Origin: Candidatus Nanopelagicales bacterium | GTDB taxonomy: Bacteria > Actinomycetota > Actinomycetes > Nanopelagicales > Nanopelagicaceae | Reading direction: 5' to 3' | Assembly (NCBI GenBank): GCA_030830475.1 | Contig: JAURMX010000045.1 | Span: 1-33,331 of the forward strand | Length of the DNA stretch: 33,331 nucleotides | In this document: positions 8,001 through 16,528 of the stretch, in pieces | How positions within the stretch are numbered: position 1 is the first letter of the stretch | How the letters are laid out: each line of letters begins with the position of its first letter | The notes under the pieces: model-generated | Database searches by the model: none | What the model was told of the DNA's origin: nothing | What the model saw: the letters and a program-made list of their open reading frames with translations, nothing else | Translations under genes and position numbers: made by a program

Positions 8001-9746
8001 CTATTCCTTCTTTTCCTCTGGCTTAAAATCCACGCCCGTTTCCTTGCGCTGCGCAACGGTGATTGGAGTTGGTGCGCCAGTTAATGGATCACCACCGCTG
8101 GCTGTTTTCGGAAATGCAATTACCTCTCGAATTGATTCGGCACCAGCCAACAAAGCACAGAGTCGGTCCAGGCCAAGGGCTATGCCACCATGTGGCGGTG
8201 GGCCGTAGTTGAAAGCCTCTAACAGGAAGCCGAACTTACTTTCTGCCTCTTCCTTCGTTAAGCCAATTACATCAAATACCGCCTGTTGAATATCGCGACG
8301 ATGAATACGGATTGAACCTCCGCCGATCTCGCTGCCGTTCAGAACAATGTCATATGCGTAAGCCAAGGCTGATTCTGGATCTGAAACAAAGGTTTTTTCA
8401 AACTCTGGCTTAGGTCCGGTAAAGGGATGATGAACGGCGGTCCACCCACCACCATCGGTCTTTTCAAACATTGGTGCATCTACTACCCACAAAAACTTCC
8501 ATGCGGATTTATCAATCAAATTGCAGCGCTCTCCGATTTCAAGCCTTACCGCTCCAAGTAGGCTCAGCGCCTCTGATCGCTCACCGGCTGCGAAGAAAAT
8601 CGCATCCCCGTTTGCTGCACCCACATGAGCTGCAATACCGGCAGATTCCTTCTCTGAAAGATTTTTCGCTACTGGACCGGAAAGAGTTCCATCCTCTCCA
8701 ACCAAGATGTACGCCAAACCTTTAGCACCTCTTGCTTTAGCCCAATCTTGCCAAGCATCTAACTCTCGCCTCGGTGATGAGGCTCCACCAGGCATAACAA
8801 CTGCACCTACATGTGGTGCCTGAAATACTCTAAAAGAGGTTTCCTTGAAAAACTCAGTTGTATCTACAAGCTCATTTCCAAACCGCATATCTGGTTTATC
8901 TGAACCAAAACGACGCATCGCTTCGTGATATGTCATATGCGGGATAGGTAATGGAATCTCATATCCAATACTTGCCTTGAACACAGCTCGCAATATCTTC
9001 TCTGCAACAGCGATGACATCAGATTGATCTCCAAATGACATCTCAATATCTAATTGCGTGAACTCTGGCTGACGATCAGCTCTGAAATCTTCATCACGAA
9101 AACAACGAGCAATCTGGTAATAGCGCTCCATGCCTGCAACCATCAGAAGCTGCTTAAAGAGCTGTGGAGATTGCGGTAGTGCGTACCAAGATCCGGGCTG
9201 TAGCCGTACTGGCACTAAAAAATCTCGTGCGCCTTCCGGTGTTGATCGGGTTAGGTACGGAGTTTCAATCTCTAGAAAATTCTCCTGATCCATTACCGAT
9301 CTAATTACAGAGGTTACTTTGGAGCGTAAACGTAATGCTTTGCTAGGCAACTCTCTTCTGAGGTCAAGATATCGATACTTGAGCCTAACCTCTTCACTTA
9401 CATTTACATTCTCTCCACTATCAACTGGAAAAGGTAAAGGAGCCGCTTCACTCAGCACTTCAAGCGCTTCGCAGATAACCTCAATCTCTCCAGTTGGAAA
9501 AGCTAAATTTTCATTCCCTTGTGGGCGCTTGGCCACTTTTCCCTTAACCAGAACACACCACTCGGCCCGAAGTGCGCCGGCCACATTTTCATCAGAGATA
9601 ACAACTTGAACATTTCCGGAGGAATCACGTAAATCGATAAAAGCAACCCCTCCATGATCCCGACGTCTGGCAACCCATCCAGCCAAGGTCACTGATTGAC
9701 CAAGATCGCCTGCTCTTAATGATCCAGCGCCATGAGATCGAAGCAC
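8001..9746 (-). CDS. aspS: Aspartyl-tRNA synthetase, probably non-discriminating (Asp/Asn)
   Basis: This 581-residue bacterial-type class II synthetase has an N-terminal OB-fold anticodon domain ([20 protein letters not shown], 22-41). The catalytic core includes [26 protein letters not shown] and the motif 3 segment GIALGLDRL, with the bacterial GAD insertion between. Residue 31 is His in RRRDHGG. In studied bacterial enzymes His at this place goes with relaxed recognition of tRNA-Asn, while Leu goes with strict Asp specificity. A non-discriminating enzyme making Asp-tRNA-Asn for GatCAB is therefore likely; this is inference. The start is GTG at 9744-9746, 27 bp after hisS. A GGAAGGG lies upstream but is rather far (13-14 bases) from the GTG. 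Confidence 0.96.
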   Translation of the reverse strand: MLRSHGAGSLRAGDLGQSVTLAGWVARRRDHGGVAFIDLRDSSGNVQVVISDENVAGALRAEWCVLVKGKVAKRPQGNENLAFPTGEIEVICEALEVLSEAAPLPFPVDSGENVNVSEEVRLKYRYLDLRRELPSKALRLRSKVTSVIRSVMDQENFLEIETPYLTRSTPEGARDFLVPVRLQPGSWYALPQSPQLFKQLLMVAGMERYYQIARCFRDEDFRADRQPEFTQLDIEMSFGDQSDVIAVAEKILRAVFKASIGYEIPLPIPHMTYHEAMRRFGSDKPDMRFGNELVDTTEFFKETSFRVFQAPHVGAVVMPGGASSPRRELDAWQDWAKARGAKGLAYILVGEDGTLSGPVAKNLSEKESAGIAAHVGAANGDAIFFAAGERSEALSLLGAVRLEIGERCNLIDKSAWKFLWVVDAPMFEKTDGGGWTAVHHPFTGPKPEFEKTFVSDPESALAYAYDIVLNGSEIGGGSIRIHRRDIQQAVFDVIGLTKEEAESKFGFLLEAFNYGPPPHGGIALGLDRLCALLAGAESIREVIAFPKTASGGDPLTGAPTPITVAQRKETGVDFKPEEKKE

Positions 9747-9773
9747 TTTTGTTAGACCCTTCCGATAGTTGAA

Positions 9774-11033
9774 TTAGCTAAGTTTGGCTAGTTCTGATGC
9801 GAGGGCGCTTAGGGTAACCGATGATGCCTTGCCTGTGCTCATCTCTTTAAGCTCTACGGTCCCAGAGGAAATCTCTGCATCCCCGATTACAATGGAGAAA
9901 CGTGCGCCTGACTTGTCAGCGGCCTTCATCGCGCCCTTTAATGCCCGATCTCCGAAACTTTGCTCTACAACAAACCCTGCAGTACGTAGCTGATTTACCA
10001 ATGTGAAAGCAGTTGACTGTGCAGCAACACCTAGCGGGATTACAAAAAGATCTACATATCTAATGTTTTCTGGAATGCAGCCTTCGGTTTCCATGGCGAG
10101 CAATACTCGATCAATTCCTAATCCAAAACCTATGCCAGATAAATTCTGACCTCCGAGGGTTTCCATGAGTCCGTCATAGCGACCGCCACCACCAATACCG
10201 GATTGGGCCCCTAAACCATTATGAATAAATTCAAATGTAGTTCCCGTGTAATAATCCAAGCCTCGCACCATTCGTGGATTAATCTCAAATGGCACGTTGA
10301 TACTTTTTAGAGCAGCCTGTACAGCAGCAAAGTTTTCCATGCTCTCTTGATTCAAATAATCCAATAACAGTGGGGCCGATTGCATCTTGCTTCGAACGTC
10401 ATCTCTCTTGTCATCAAACAAGCGCAATGGATTCTTTGCCGCACGATTCTTTGTCTCATCATCAAGATTCAAACTTTCAATGAACTTGACCAGATCTTCT
10501 CGATGACGTTTTCGGGACTCGGCATCACCTAAAGAGGTAATGTGTAAAGAGAAATTTGAAACTCCCAATTTTTTATAACCTGCATAAGCAATACCTATAA
10601 CCTCGGCATCAAGGTAAGGATCATTCACGCCAATAGCTTCAATACCGAACTGGTAAAACTGACGATAACGCCCGGCTTGAGGTCTTTCCGCTCTAAAAAA
10701 TGGTCCACGATAGAAAAGCTTTACGGGAAGCTGTCCGCGGTCCAGGTTATGTTCGATTACCGCTCTCATAACCCCGGCGGTGCCCTCAGGACGCAGAGTC
10801 AGTGATCTGCCACCTCTATCTTCAAAGGTATACATCTCTTTACTTACAACATCGGTAGATTCACCAACACCCCGGGTGAAAAGTTCAGTATCTTCAAAAA
10901 TCGGAAGTTCGATTAATTCATAACCCGCCGCCAGTGCTGGAGTGGTTAAAGTTCTTGAAACATAATCAAAGAGATTGGAGCGGGGCGGCAAATACTCAGA
11001 TACCCCCTTAGGAGCTTGAAACTTTGGGTTCAC
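9774..11033 (-). CDS. hisS: Histidyl-tRNA synthetase
   Basis: This 419-residue class II HisRS has RPEGT (81-85), the motif 2 segment [15 protein letters not shown] (112-126), the histidine-binding GLDYYTG (258-264), GGGRYDGL (282-289) and motif 3 GFGLGIDRV (302-310). A C-terminal anticodon-binding domain (about 325-419) follows. It charges tRNA-His with no sign of truncation. The GTG start overlaps the stop of the MBL hydrolase gene as GTGA, so the two are translationally coupled. The pair MBL hydrolase-hisS, followed by aspS, is a usual actinobacterial arrangement. Any regulation would come from the promoter or leader upstream of the MBL gene. Confidence 0.97.
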   Translation of the reverse strand: MNPKFQAPKGVSEYLPPRSNLFDYVSRTLTTPALAAGYELIELPIFEDTELFTRGVGESTDVVSKEMYTFEDRGGRSLTLRPEGTAGVMRAVIEHNLDRGQLPVKLFYRGPFFRAERPQAGRYRQFYQFGIEAIGVNDPYLDAEVIGIAYAGYKKLGVSNFSLHITSLGDAESRKRHREDLVKFIESLNLDDETKNRAAKNPLRLFDDKRDDVRSKMQSAPLLLDYLNQESMENFAAVQAALKSINVPFEINPRMVRGLDYYTGTTFEFIHNGLGAQSGIGGGGRYDGLMETLGGQNLSGIGFGLGIDRVLLAMETEGCIPENIRYVDLFVIPLGVAAQSTAFTLVNQLRTAGFVVEQSFGDRALKGAMKAADKSGARFSIVIGDAEISSGTVELKEMSTGKASSVTLSALASELAKLS

Positions 11034-11737
11034 ACCAATCGCCCTTCTATCGCCGCCTGTAAATATGGATTGTTCTCTAGCTCTGAAATTATTGAGGTTT
11101 CATCGCCATGTCCCGGCAAGACGCGAAGTTCGCCAGACAAGGTAGCGATTTTCTCACGAAGTGAGCGCTCCATGTCAGAGATTGAGCCGCGTGGCAGGTC
11201 AGTTCTTCCAATAGAACCACGAAATAGAACATCCCCTGAGATCAATAATTCGTCATTTACCTGCGCCACCGTAGATCCAGGTGTATGTCCTGGAGTGTGC
11301 AGGAAACGAAACCTCATTTCACCAAGTCGAATCTCTTGTTCATCCTGCAAACTCCAGGTGCGATTTGGTTCAGTAAAGGTGAGATTTGAGGTTACTTGAG
11401 ATTTAAGCTGCTTAACCAAATCCTGACTTTGCGCCCCCATCGCCCGTTCTGGAAATGCCAACAAATCTCTATCTGATTCATGAATATAACAATCAGCCTC
11501 AACAAAATCCTCAATTGCTGATATCAAAGAGAAGGTATGGTCTAAATGACCATGCGTGATATATATCGCGCCAAGTTTTAGATTATGTTGGCTAAGTTTT
11601 GCTCGAATCTGCGGCGTAAGGCTTGGAATATCAATCCCCGGATCAATCACTACACACTCTTTGCCGGCCGCTGGGGCAACTATCCAACAGTTGGTTTGGT
11701 AGTAAGGCGCCACCACGCGATCTACCAAAAGGCCCAT
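11030..11737 (-). CDS. MBL-fold metal-dependent hydrolase (glyoxalase II-like)
   Basis: This is a 235-residue metallo-beta-lactamase-fold hydrolase. The metal-binding motif THGHLDH is at 61-67, further ligands are H151 (HTPGHTPGS) and D169 (SGDVLF), and the last His is in LPGHGDE (H210). The segment [11 protein letters not shown] is typical of the YcbL/glyoxalase II-like subgroup found next to hisS in Actinobacteria. The true substrate is not established; a thioester or related small molecule is plausible. The ATG at 11735-11737 has an in-frame TGA 15 bases upstream, which fixes the frame. It has only a weak purine-rich ribosome site. The stop overlaps hisS. The 248 bp upstream hold a long hairpin and a possible small ORF, described separately. 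Confidence 0.9.
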   Translation of the reverse strand: MGLLVDRVVAPYYQTNCWIVAPAAGKECVVIDPGIDIPSLTPQIRAKLSQHNLKLGAIYITHGHLDHTFSLISAIEDFVEADCYIHESDRDLLAFPERAMGAQSQDLVKQLKSQVTSNLTFTEPNRTWSLQDEQEIRLGEMRFRFLHTPGHTPGSTVAQVNDELLISGDVLFRGSIGRTDLPRGSISDMERSLREKIATLSGELRVLPGHGDETSIISELENNPYLQAAIEGRLV

Positions 11738-11755
11738 GTCGGGATTCTCTCAACA

Positions 11756-11793
11756 TCTGGCAGGGTTTTGCTTCATCCTGCATCCCTGCCAGA
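11756..11793 (-). promoter_or_regulatory. Long perfect inverted repeat (hairpin) in the MBL-hisS upstream region
   Basis: Two 10-base arms, TCTGGCAGGG (11756-11765) and CCCTGCCAGA (11784-11793), are perfectly complementary and separated by 18 bases. In a minus-strand transcript this forms a stable stem whose 3' arm ends 18 bases before the hydrolase ATG. No T-run follows in either direction, so it is not a normal intrinsic terminator. It could be an attenuator, an RNA stability element or a protein-binding site. Confidence 0.6.
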
Positions 11794-11859
11794 GATCCAT
11801 CCATGCTGGGAAAAGCCCGCATCAGATATCCCTATGCGAGAAATCGGGGTGAATTTCAC
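11773..11859 (-). CDS. Possible 28-codon upstream ORF (leader peptide candidate)
   Basis: A GTG at 11857-11859 is preceded by AAAGGAGG at 11870-11877, ten bases upstream and the strongest Shine-Dalgarno I see in the window. The frame encodes MKFTPISRIGISDAGFSQHG followed by eight residues and stops at TGA 11773-11775. The last codons and the stop overlap the 5' arm and loop of the 10-bp hairpin, so ribosomes reading it would open that hairpin. It contains a single His codon and no run of one amino acid, so it does not look like a classical biosynthetic attenuator. It is not in frame with the hydrolase. Chance remains possible for an ORF this short. Confidence 0.28.
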   Translation of the reverse strand: MKFTPISRIGISDAGFSQHGWISGRDAG

Positions 11860-11985
11860 GAGAGTTTTTCCTCCTTTTACAGTATCGGCACTCTGGGGGT
11901 AACGTTCTTCCCCTTACCAACCGCTGAACCCACAACGTCGCCAGATCAGATGGCGGCGCGCAACGTTCGAGAAAGCTAGGCCATC

Positions 11986-13296
11986 ATGGAATCACTCGAT
12001 AATCAAAACTCTCTGCCCAACTCTGCAGCTGCAGCGTTGATAGGTGATCCGGCAAAATTCGGGCGGGTTGATGAAAATGGAACAGTCTTTGTTCTAACCA
12101 ATGATGGCGAGAAAATGGTTGGCTCCTATCCAGGAAAAACCCCCGAAGAGGCGCTCGCTTATTTTGTAAGAAAATTTGAAATCGTCGCCTCAGAAGTAGC
12201 GCTACTGGCTGCTCGAATTATTAGCGGTGCAATGGTTCCGGAAGATGCACATGATGCGGTACGCAAATTACGAAATCAGGTTGAGCATTTAAATGGAGTA
12301 GGAAACCTGGAAGCTTTGAAGAGCTCACTAGAGCAAATTCCTCCCCTGATTGATGAACACCGCCCCGCTTACGAGGCGAAGAAAGCTGCTGAGGCTGAAC
12401 TCAAAGCCGCCAAACGTGCTGCGACAATCGCCGCTAAAGAGGCGTTAGTTACCGAAGCCGAATCTCTAAGTGAATCTACAAGTTGGAAGGTAACTGGAGA
12501 ACGCCTCAAGGTACTTCTAGAAGAGTGGAAGAAAGCTCCACGCCTTGATAAGAAAACCGATGGCGATCTTTGGAAACGATTCTCAAGTGCAAGAAATAAG
12601 TTTGATAAGCGCCGTCGCACCCATTTTGCCTCTCTCACGGCGCAACAAAACGAGGTTAAAAGCACTAAGGAAAAGATCGTTACTGAGGCCGAGTCCTTAG
12701 CGACTTCAACAGATTGGGTTGCGACAGCCCGCCGCTATAAAGCGCTGATGGATGAATGGAAAGCCACAGGCCGCGGTAAGAAAAATGATGATGCCAAACT
12801 TTGGAATCGTTTCAAAGCGGCCCAAGACACCTTCTTCGCAGCAAAGAATGCAGATTTAGAAAAACGTGGCGAATCAATGGCCGCCAACTTGGAAAAACGA
12901 GAAGCGCTCGTTGCGGAGATAGAAGCCTTACTTCCTATTACCAATTTGGATGACACCCGTAGAAAGTTTAGAGATCTACGCACCAAGCTATCCAAGATCG
13001 GCATGATCGATAAGAAGAAGCGTGCTGTGCTAGACAAGCGGGTTGATGTCGTTGAAATGACGATTAAAGAGGCGGAGCAAGAACAATGGCGACGCAGCGA
13101 TCCCGGAGCACGTGCCCGTGCGAATGACGTTGTTAATCAACTTTTGGCTGCAGTATCTGATTATGAGGCCAAGGCAGCCAGAGCGGAAGCTTCAGGTGAT
13201 GCTAAGAAGGCAGCTGAGCACCGAGAGGCAGCAGCGGCTCGTCGCATGTGGTTAAGCGAGGCACAAAAAGGATTAGCTGATTTCACAACTGCCTAA
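11986..13296 (+). CDS. DUF349 repeat protein
   Basis: A 436-residue, highly charged and mostly helical protein with a coiled-coil look. At least two DUF349-type repeats are visible around 165-215 and 243-290, each with the signature W...LW.RF..A...F (for example LEEWKKAP then DLWKRFSSARNKF; MDEWKATG then KLWNRFKAAQDTF). The N-terminal 60 residues are a separate small domain, and the C-terminus is Ala/Glu-rich. The molecular role is unknown; no catalytic residues can be named. Similar genes sit beside rel and hisS in many Actinobacteria. It is transcribed opposite to both neighbours and ends 21 bp from the convergent rel stop, with no visible terminator between. The ATG at 11986 has only a weak ribosome site. 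Confidence 0.85.
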   Translation: MESLDNQNSLPNSAAAALIGDPAKFGRVDENGTVFVLTNDGEKMVGSYPGKTPEEALAYFVRKFEIVASEVALLAARIISGAMVPEDAHDAVRKLRNQVEHLNGVGNLEALKSSLEQIPPLIDEHRPAYEAKKAAEAELKAAKRAATIAAKEALVTEAESLSESTSWKVTGERLKVLLEEWKKAPRLDKKTDGDLWKRFSSARNKFDKRRRTHFASLTAQQNEVKSTKEKIVTEAESLATSTDWVATARRYKALMDEWKATGRGKKNDDAKLWNRFKAAQDTFFAAKNADLEKRGESMAANLEKREALVAEIEALLPITNLDDTRRKFRDLRTKLSKIGMIDKKKRAVLDKRVDVVEMTIKEAEQEQWRRSDPGARARANDVVNQLLAAVSDYEAKAARAEASGDAKKAAEHREAAAARRMWLSEAQKGLADFTTA

Positions 13297-13317
13297 TCGA
13301 TAACTCTGGTTGTCAGG

Positions 13318-15492
13318 CTAGTTGTTGGTAATTCGATAAACGTCGTACACGCCTTCGATTCTGCGTACCGCGGCTAAAACCGCATCTAAATGCGAAGCAT
13401 CTGCCATCTCAAATGTAAATCGAGAAAATGCGACCTGCTCTTTAGTTGTATTTACAGCGGCATGCAGGATATTCACCTGCTGATCAGAAAGTGTGCGGGT
13501 AATGTCCGAGAGCAATCGAGCGCGATCAAGCGCTTCTATCTGAATATTTACCAAGAAAACAGATTTTGCATTCGGATCCCACTTAACTTTTACGATTCGA
13601 TCCCCTTGATGGAACTTTAAATCAGCAACATTTACACAGTCTGTGCGATGAATTGAAACTCCATTGCCTCTCGTTATGAAACCGGTTACTTGATCTCCTG
13701 GCACTGGGGTACAGCAGCGAGCCAGTTTTACTAATACATCATCAACACCCTCGACCTGAATTCCACTAGCGCTGCGTCTACTTTGTCTGTTACTTGCATT
13801 CCCAGAGATCAAACCCTCCAATAAAGGGGTCTCATGAGTCTCTTCTAGCCCCAAGGACGTTTCCAACCGTTCAATAACATGGGCCGCAGAAATATGTCCA
13901 TCTCCAACGGCGGCATATAGTGCATCTATATCTGGATAGTTCAGATCGTGAGCTAGCTGCAGCAAGGTATGGCCGGCGAGAATCTTTTGGATTGGCAATC
14001 CCGCTTTACGCATCTGTCTGGCAATAGATTCCTTACCAGCATCAATCGCCTCTTCCCTGCGTTCTTTAGAGAACCAGGCTTTGATTTTGGAGCGGGCTCG
14101 CGGGGATTTAACAAAGTTCAGCCAGTCACGACTTGGCTGAGCATGTTCACCTTTGTTGGTTACAACCTCAATAACATCACCGTTAGATAACGGAGCTTCC
14201 AATGAAACCAGCTTCCCATTAACTTTTGCCCCTACGCAACGATTGCCTACCTCAGTGTGCACTGCATAAGCGAAATCAACTGGGGTTGATCCGGCTGGAA
14301 GTGCAATGACACTTCCCTTTGGGGTAAAAACAAAAACCTCTGGGGTGCGGAGATCAAAACGCAGAGCATCTAAAAACTCGGTGACATCTGAGGTTTCCTG
14401 TTGCCATTCATGAAGCTGCTTGAGCCAAAGCATGTCCGGAGAATCCGAGGACTTGGAATCTGAGCCTAGTTTGTACTTCCAATGAGCGGCAATACCGTAT
14501 TCGGCACGGCTATGCATGTCATGGGTTCGAATTTGAATCTCTACCGCTTTGCCGGTTGGTCCAATGACGGTCGTATGAAGAGACTGATAGAGATTGAACT
14601 TTGGCATGGCAATGTAATCCTTGAAACGACCTGGAACTGGATTCCATCTCGCGTGAATTGCACCTAGTACGGCATAACAATCTCTGACATCCTTTACTAA
14701 CACCCGAATGCCAACCAGATCATAAATATCATTAAACTCTCGACCTCTCACAACCATCTTCTGATAAACGCTGTAGAGATGTTTCTGTCGACCAGATACC
14801 TGCGCAGTAATACCCTCTGAAACTAAATCCTCCTGTACCACCTTGATTACATCGTTGGTCAACTTTTCGCGTGATGGATTTCGCTCGATAACTAAACGTT
14901 CGATCTCCTCAAATTTCTTTGGTTCCAAAAATCTAAATGAGAGATCCTCCAACTCCCATTTAACCGCGTTCATACCCAATCGATGTGCCAATGGTGCGTA
15001 GATATCCAAAGTTTCGCGGGCTTTACGGACAGAGGATTCTGGATCAACATATTGCCAAGTGCGTGCGTTGTGAAGTCGATCTGCCAATTTAATGACAAGG
15101 ACTCTTATGTCCTTAGCCATTGCCACCACCATTTTGCGAACGGTCTCCGCTTCTGCGGTTGGACCATAAGTTAGACGATCAAGTTTGGTAACACCTTCAA
15201 CTAAATTAGCGACTTCATCACCAAAATCAGCCCGGAGTTTCTCTGGTGCGTAATCAGTATCTTCAACGGTGTCATGTAAAAGCGCTGCCGCAATTGTTGC
15301 AGGATCAAGGCCAAACTCCACCAGAATCTCTGCAACAGCAACTGGATGGGTGATGTATGGATCTCCGCTTTTTCTAAGCTGACCTTCATGTGCTGTTTTC
15401 GCAATAGCATAGGCGCGTTCAACTATTGAAACATCCTGTGCCTTGTTGGCATCAGTCAGCCTCTTTATAACTGGTGCGATAAGCGCGCTCAT
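13318..15492 (-). CDS. relA: Bifunctional (p)ppGpp synthetase/hydrolase Rel
   Basis: A full-length 724-residue RelA/SpoT homologue. The N-terminal HD hydrolase domain has LLHDTVEDT (71-79, H73-D74) and KLADRLHN (135-142), so hydrolysis should be active. The synthetase domain has GRQKHLYSVYQKM (234-246), GRFKDYIAMPKFNLYQSLHT (288-307) and VEIQIRT (317-323). A TGS domain follows (about 383-447), then a Cys-pair region ARCCTPVPGD (591-600) and a C-terminal ACT domain (about 648-722). It makes and removes the alarmone in amino-acid starvation and is probably the only long Rel of this organism. ATG at 15490-15492, with TAAAGT six bases upstream. In many Actinobacteria apt lies between secF and rel; here only 20 bp separate them. 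Confidence 0.96.
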   Translation of the reverse strand: MSALIAPVIKRLTDANKAQDVSIVERAYAIAKTAHEGQLRKSGDPYITHPVAVAEILVEFGLDPATIAAALLHDTVEDTDYAPEKLRADFGDEVANLVEGVTKLDRLTYGPTAEAETVRKMVVAMAKDIRVLVIKLADRLHNARTWQYVDPESSVRKARETLDIYAPLAHRLGMNAVKWELEDLSFRFLEPKKFEEIERLVIERNPSREKLTNDVIKVVQEDLVSEGITAQVSGRQKHLYSVYQKMVVRGREFNDIYDLVGIRVLVKDVRDCYAVLGAIHARWNPVPGRFKDYIAMPKFNLYQSLHTTVIGPTGKAVEIQIRTHDMHSRAEYGIAAHWKYKLGSDSKSSDSPDMLWLKQLHEWQQETSDVTEFLDALRFDLRTPEVFVFTPKGSVIALPAGSTPVDFAYAVHTEVGNRCVGAKVNGKLVSLEAPLSNGDVIEVVTNKGEHAQPSRDWLNFVKSPRARSKIKAWFSKERREEAIDAGKESIARQMRKAGLPIQKILAGHTLLQLAHDLNYPDIDALYAAVGDGHISAAHVIERLETSLGLEETHETPLLEGLISGNASNRQSRRSASGIQVEGVDDVLVKLARCCTPVPGDQVTGFITRGNGVSIHRTDCVNVADLKFHQGDRIVKVKWDPNAKSVFLVNIQIEALDRARLLSDITRTLSDQQVNILHAAVNTTKEQVAFSRFTFEMADASHLDAVLAAVRRIEGVYDVYRITNN

Positions 15493-15498
15493 GCGCTT

Positions 15499-15504
15499 AC
15501 TTTA
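15499..15504 (-). promoter_or_regulatory. Putative -10 element of relA
   Basis: TAAAGT (minus strand), AAGCGC, then the ATG at 15492. This would give a leaderless relA mRNA. No convincing -35 is visible in the secF tail. Confidence 0.35.
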
Positions 15505-15512
15505 CTTTACAG

Positions 15513-16526
15513 TTATTTGCGCTGCTTTTTGGTTTCGGAATTGGGCACATTATTGAGACCAGCTCCACCTCGTCGCGCCATAACTCGCTGATTGTGCGCC
15601 TTAATTGCCGGCTCTCTTTCTCTTAGCGCAGCCAAAATAGGAGAAGCGATAAAGATTGAAGAGTAGGTTCCAGCTATCAAGCCAATGAATAGGGCTAAGG
15701 ACAGGTCCTTAAGAGTCCCTGCGCCCAGCAGACCCGCACCAACAAATAAAATCGCCGCAACTGGGAGAAGTGCGATTAACGAGGTGTTTAGCGATCTAAC
15801 GATGGTCTGATTGACCGCAAGATTTGCTGCCTCAGCGTAGGTTGTCTTTCCGGTGCTGGTAATCGCCCGAGTGTTTTCTCTAACCTTATCGAAGACAACA
15901 ACGGTGTCATACAGCGAATAACCCAGAATTGTTAAGAATCCAATTACCGTAGATGGAGTTACCTCAAATCCAACTAAAGCATAGATTCCAACTGTGATGA
16001 AAACATCATGAATCACCGCAACAATCGCAGCTACCGCCATCTTGGGCTCAAAGGTGAGCGCAAGATAAATCATGATGCAGATCAAGAACGCTATTAGTCC
16101 CTGCAAGGCTTTCTTAGAAATCTCTTCACCCCATGATGGACCAACATTCTGAGTATCAATTGATTCAACAGTTATTCCAAACTCTGCCGCCAAAGCATCT
16201 TGAATCGCATTTGATTGAGCGGTATCAATTACCCCAGTTTGAATGCGAATCTTGTCATTGCCAATGGTCTGAATGATTGTGTTGCCTTGATAGCCGGCGC
16301 TACCTACAGTCTCGCGAGCTTGTTCAATAGTTCCACTTGTAGTTGTAACAGTGAAGGATGAACCACCTTTGAACTCAATTCCCAAGTGCAATCCTTGAAC
16401 ACCTAAAGAAAAAAGAGATAGCACAATGAATACACCCGATAGCGCGTACCACTTTTTACGGGCCGCAATAATGTTTATCGAAGTCTCGCCGCGATAAAGG
16501 CGACCGCCAAGTCCAGAAAGTTTCAT
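15513..16526 (-). CDS. secF: Preprotein translocase subunit SecF
   Basis: This 337-residue membrane protein of the SecDF complex uses the proton-motive force to pull exported proteins through SecYEG. A first membrane helix (about 26-46) is followed by the signature LGIEFKGGSSFTV (48-60) and an extracytoplasmic region to about residue 130. Five further helices follow, with GYSLYDTVVVFDKVREN in the conserved cytoplasmic loop. The tail is basic (SETKKQRK). ATG at 16524-16526 lies two bases after the secD stop, with a GGGAG about seven bases upstream as a usable ribosome site. It is co-transcribed with secD, and the length is normal. Confidence 0.96.
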   Translation of the reverse strand: MKLSGLGGRLYRGETSINIIAARKKWYALSGVFIVLSLFSLGVQGLHLGIEFKGGSSFTVTTTSGTIEQARETVGSAGYQGNTIIQTIGNDKIRIQTGVIDTAQSNAIQDALAAEFGITVESIDTQNVGPSWGEEISKKALQGLIAFLICIMIYLALTFEPKMAVAAIVAVIHDVFITVGIYALVGFEVTPSTVIGFLTILGYSLYDTVVVFDKVRENTRAITSTGKTTYAEAANLAVNQTIVRSLNTSLIALLPVAAILFVGAGLLGAGTLKDLSLALFIGLIAGTYSSIFIASPILAALREREPAIKAHNQRVMARRGGAGLNNVPNSETKKQRK

Positions 16527-16528
16527 GA

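Larger units (their letters stand above)
11738..11985. other. Divergent intergenic region between the MBL hydrolase and DUF349 genes
   Basis: This 248-bp region is the longest non-coding stretch between complete genes. It must hold the promoters for both directions, but I cannot assign -35/-10 pairs with confidence. Besides the hairpin and small ORF it contains CGCCA-7 bases-TGGCG (11939-11955) and two copies of AACGTTC (from 11901 and 11962). In the related mycobacterial block a peptidyl-prolyl isomerase gene lies here; none is present. Confidence 0.6.

Noticed and set aside
11756-11793. Hairpin as a Rho-independent terminator
   Set aside because: No T-run follows the stem on either strand.
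11585-11979. Plus-strand frames of 105 and 118 residues upstream of the DUF349 gene
   Set aside because: They lie largely opposite the MBL hydrolase start and its leader; composition is not protein-like and the two frames compete with each other.
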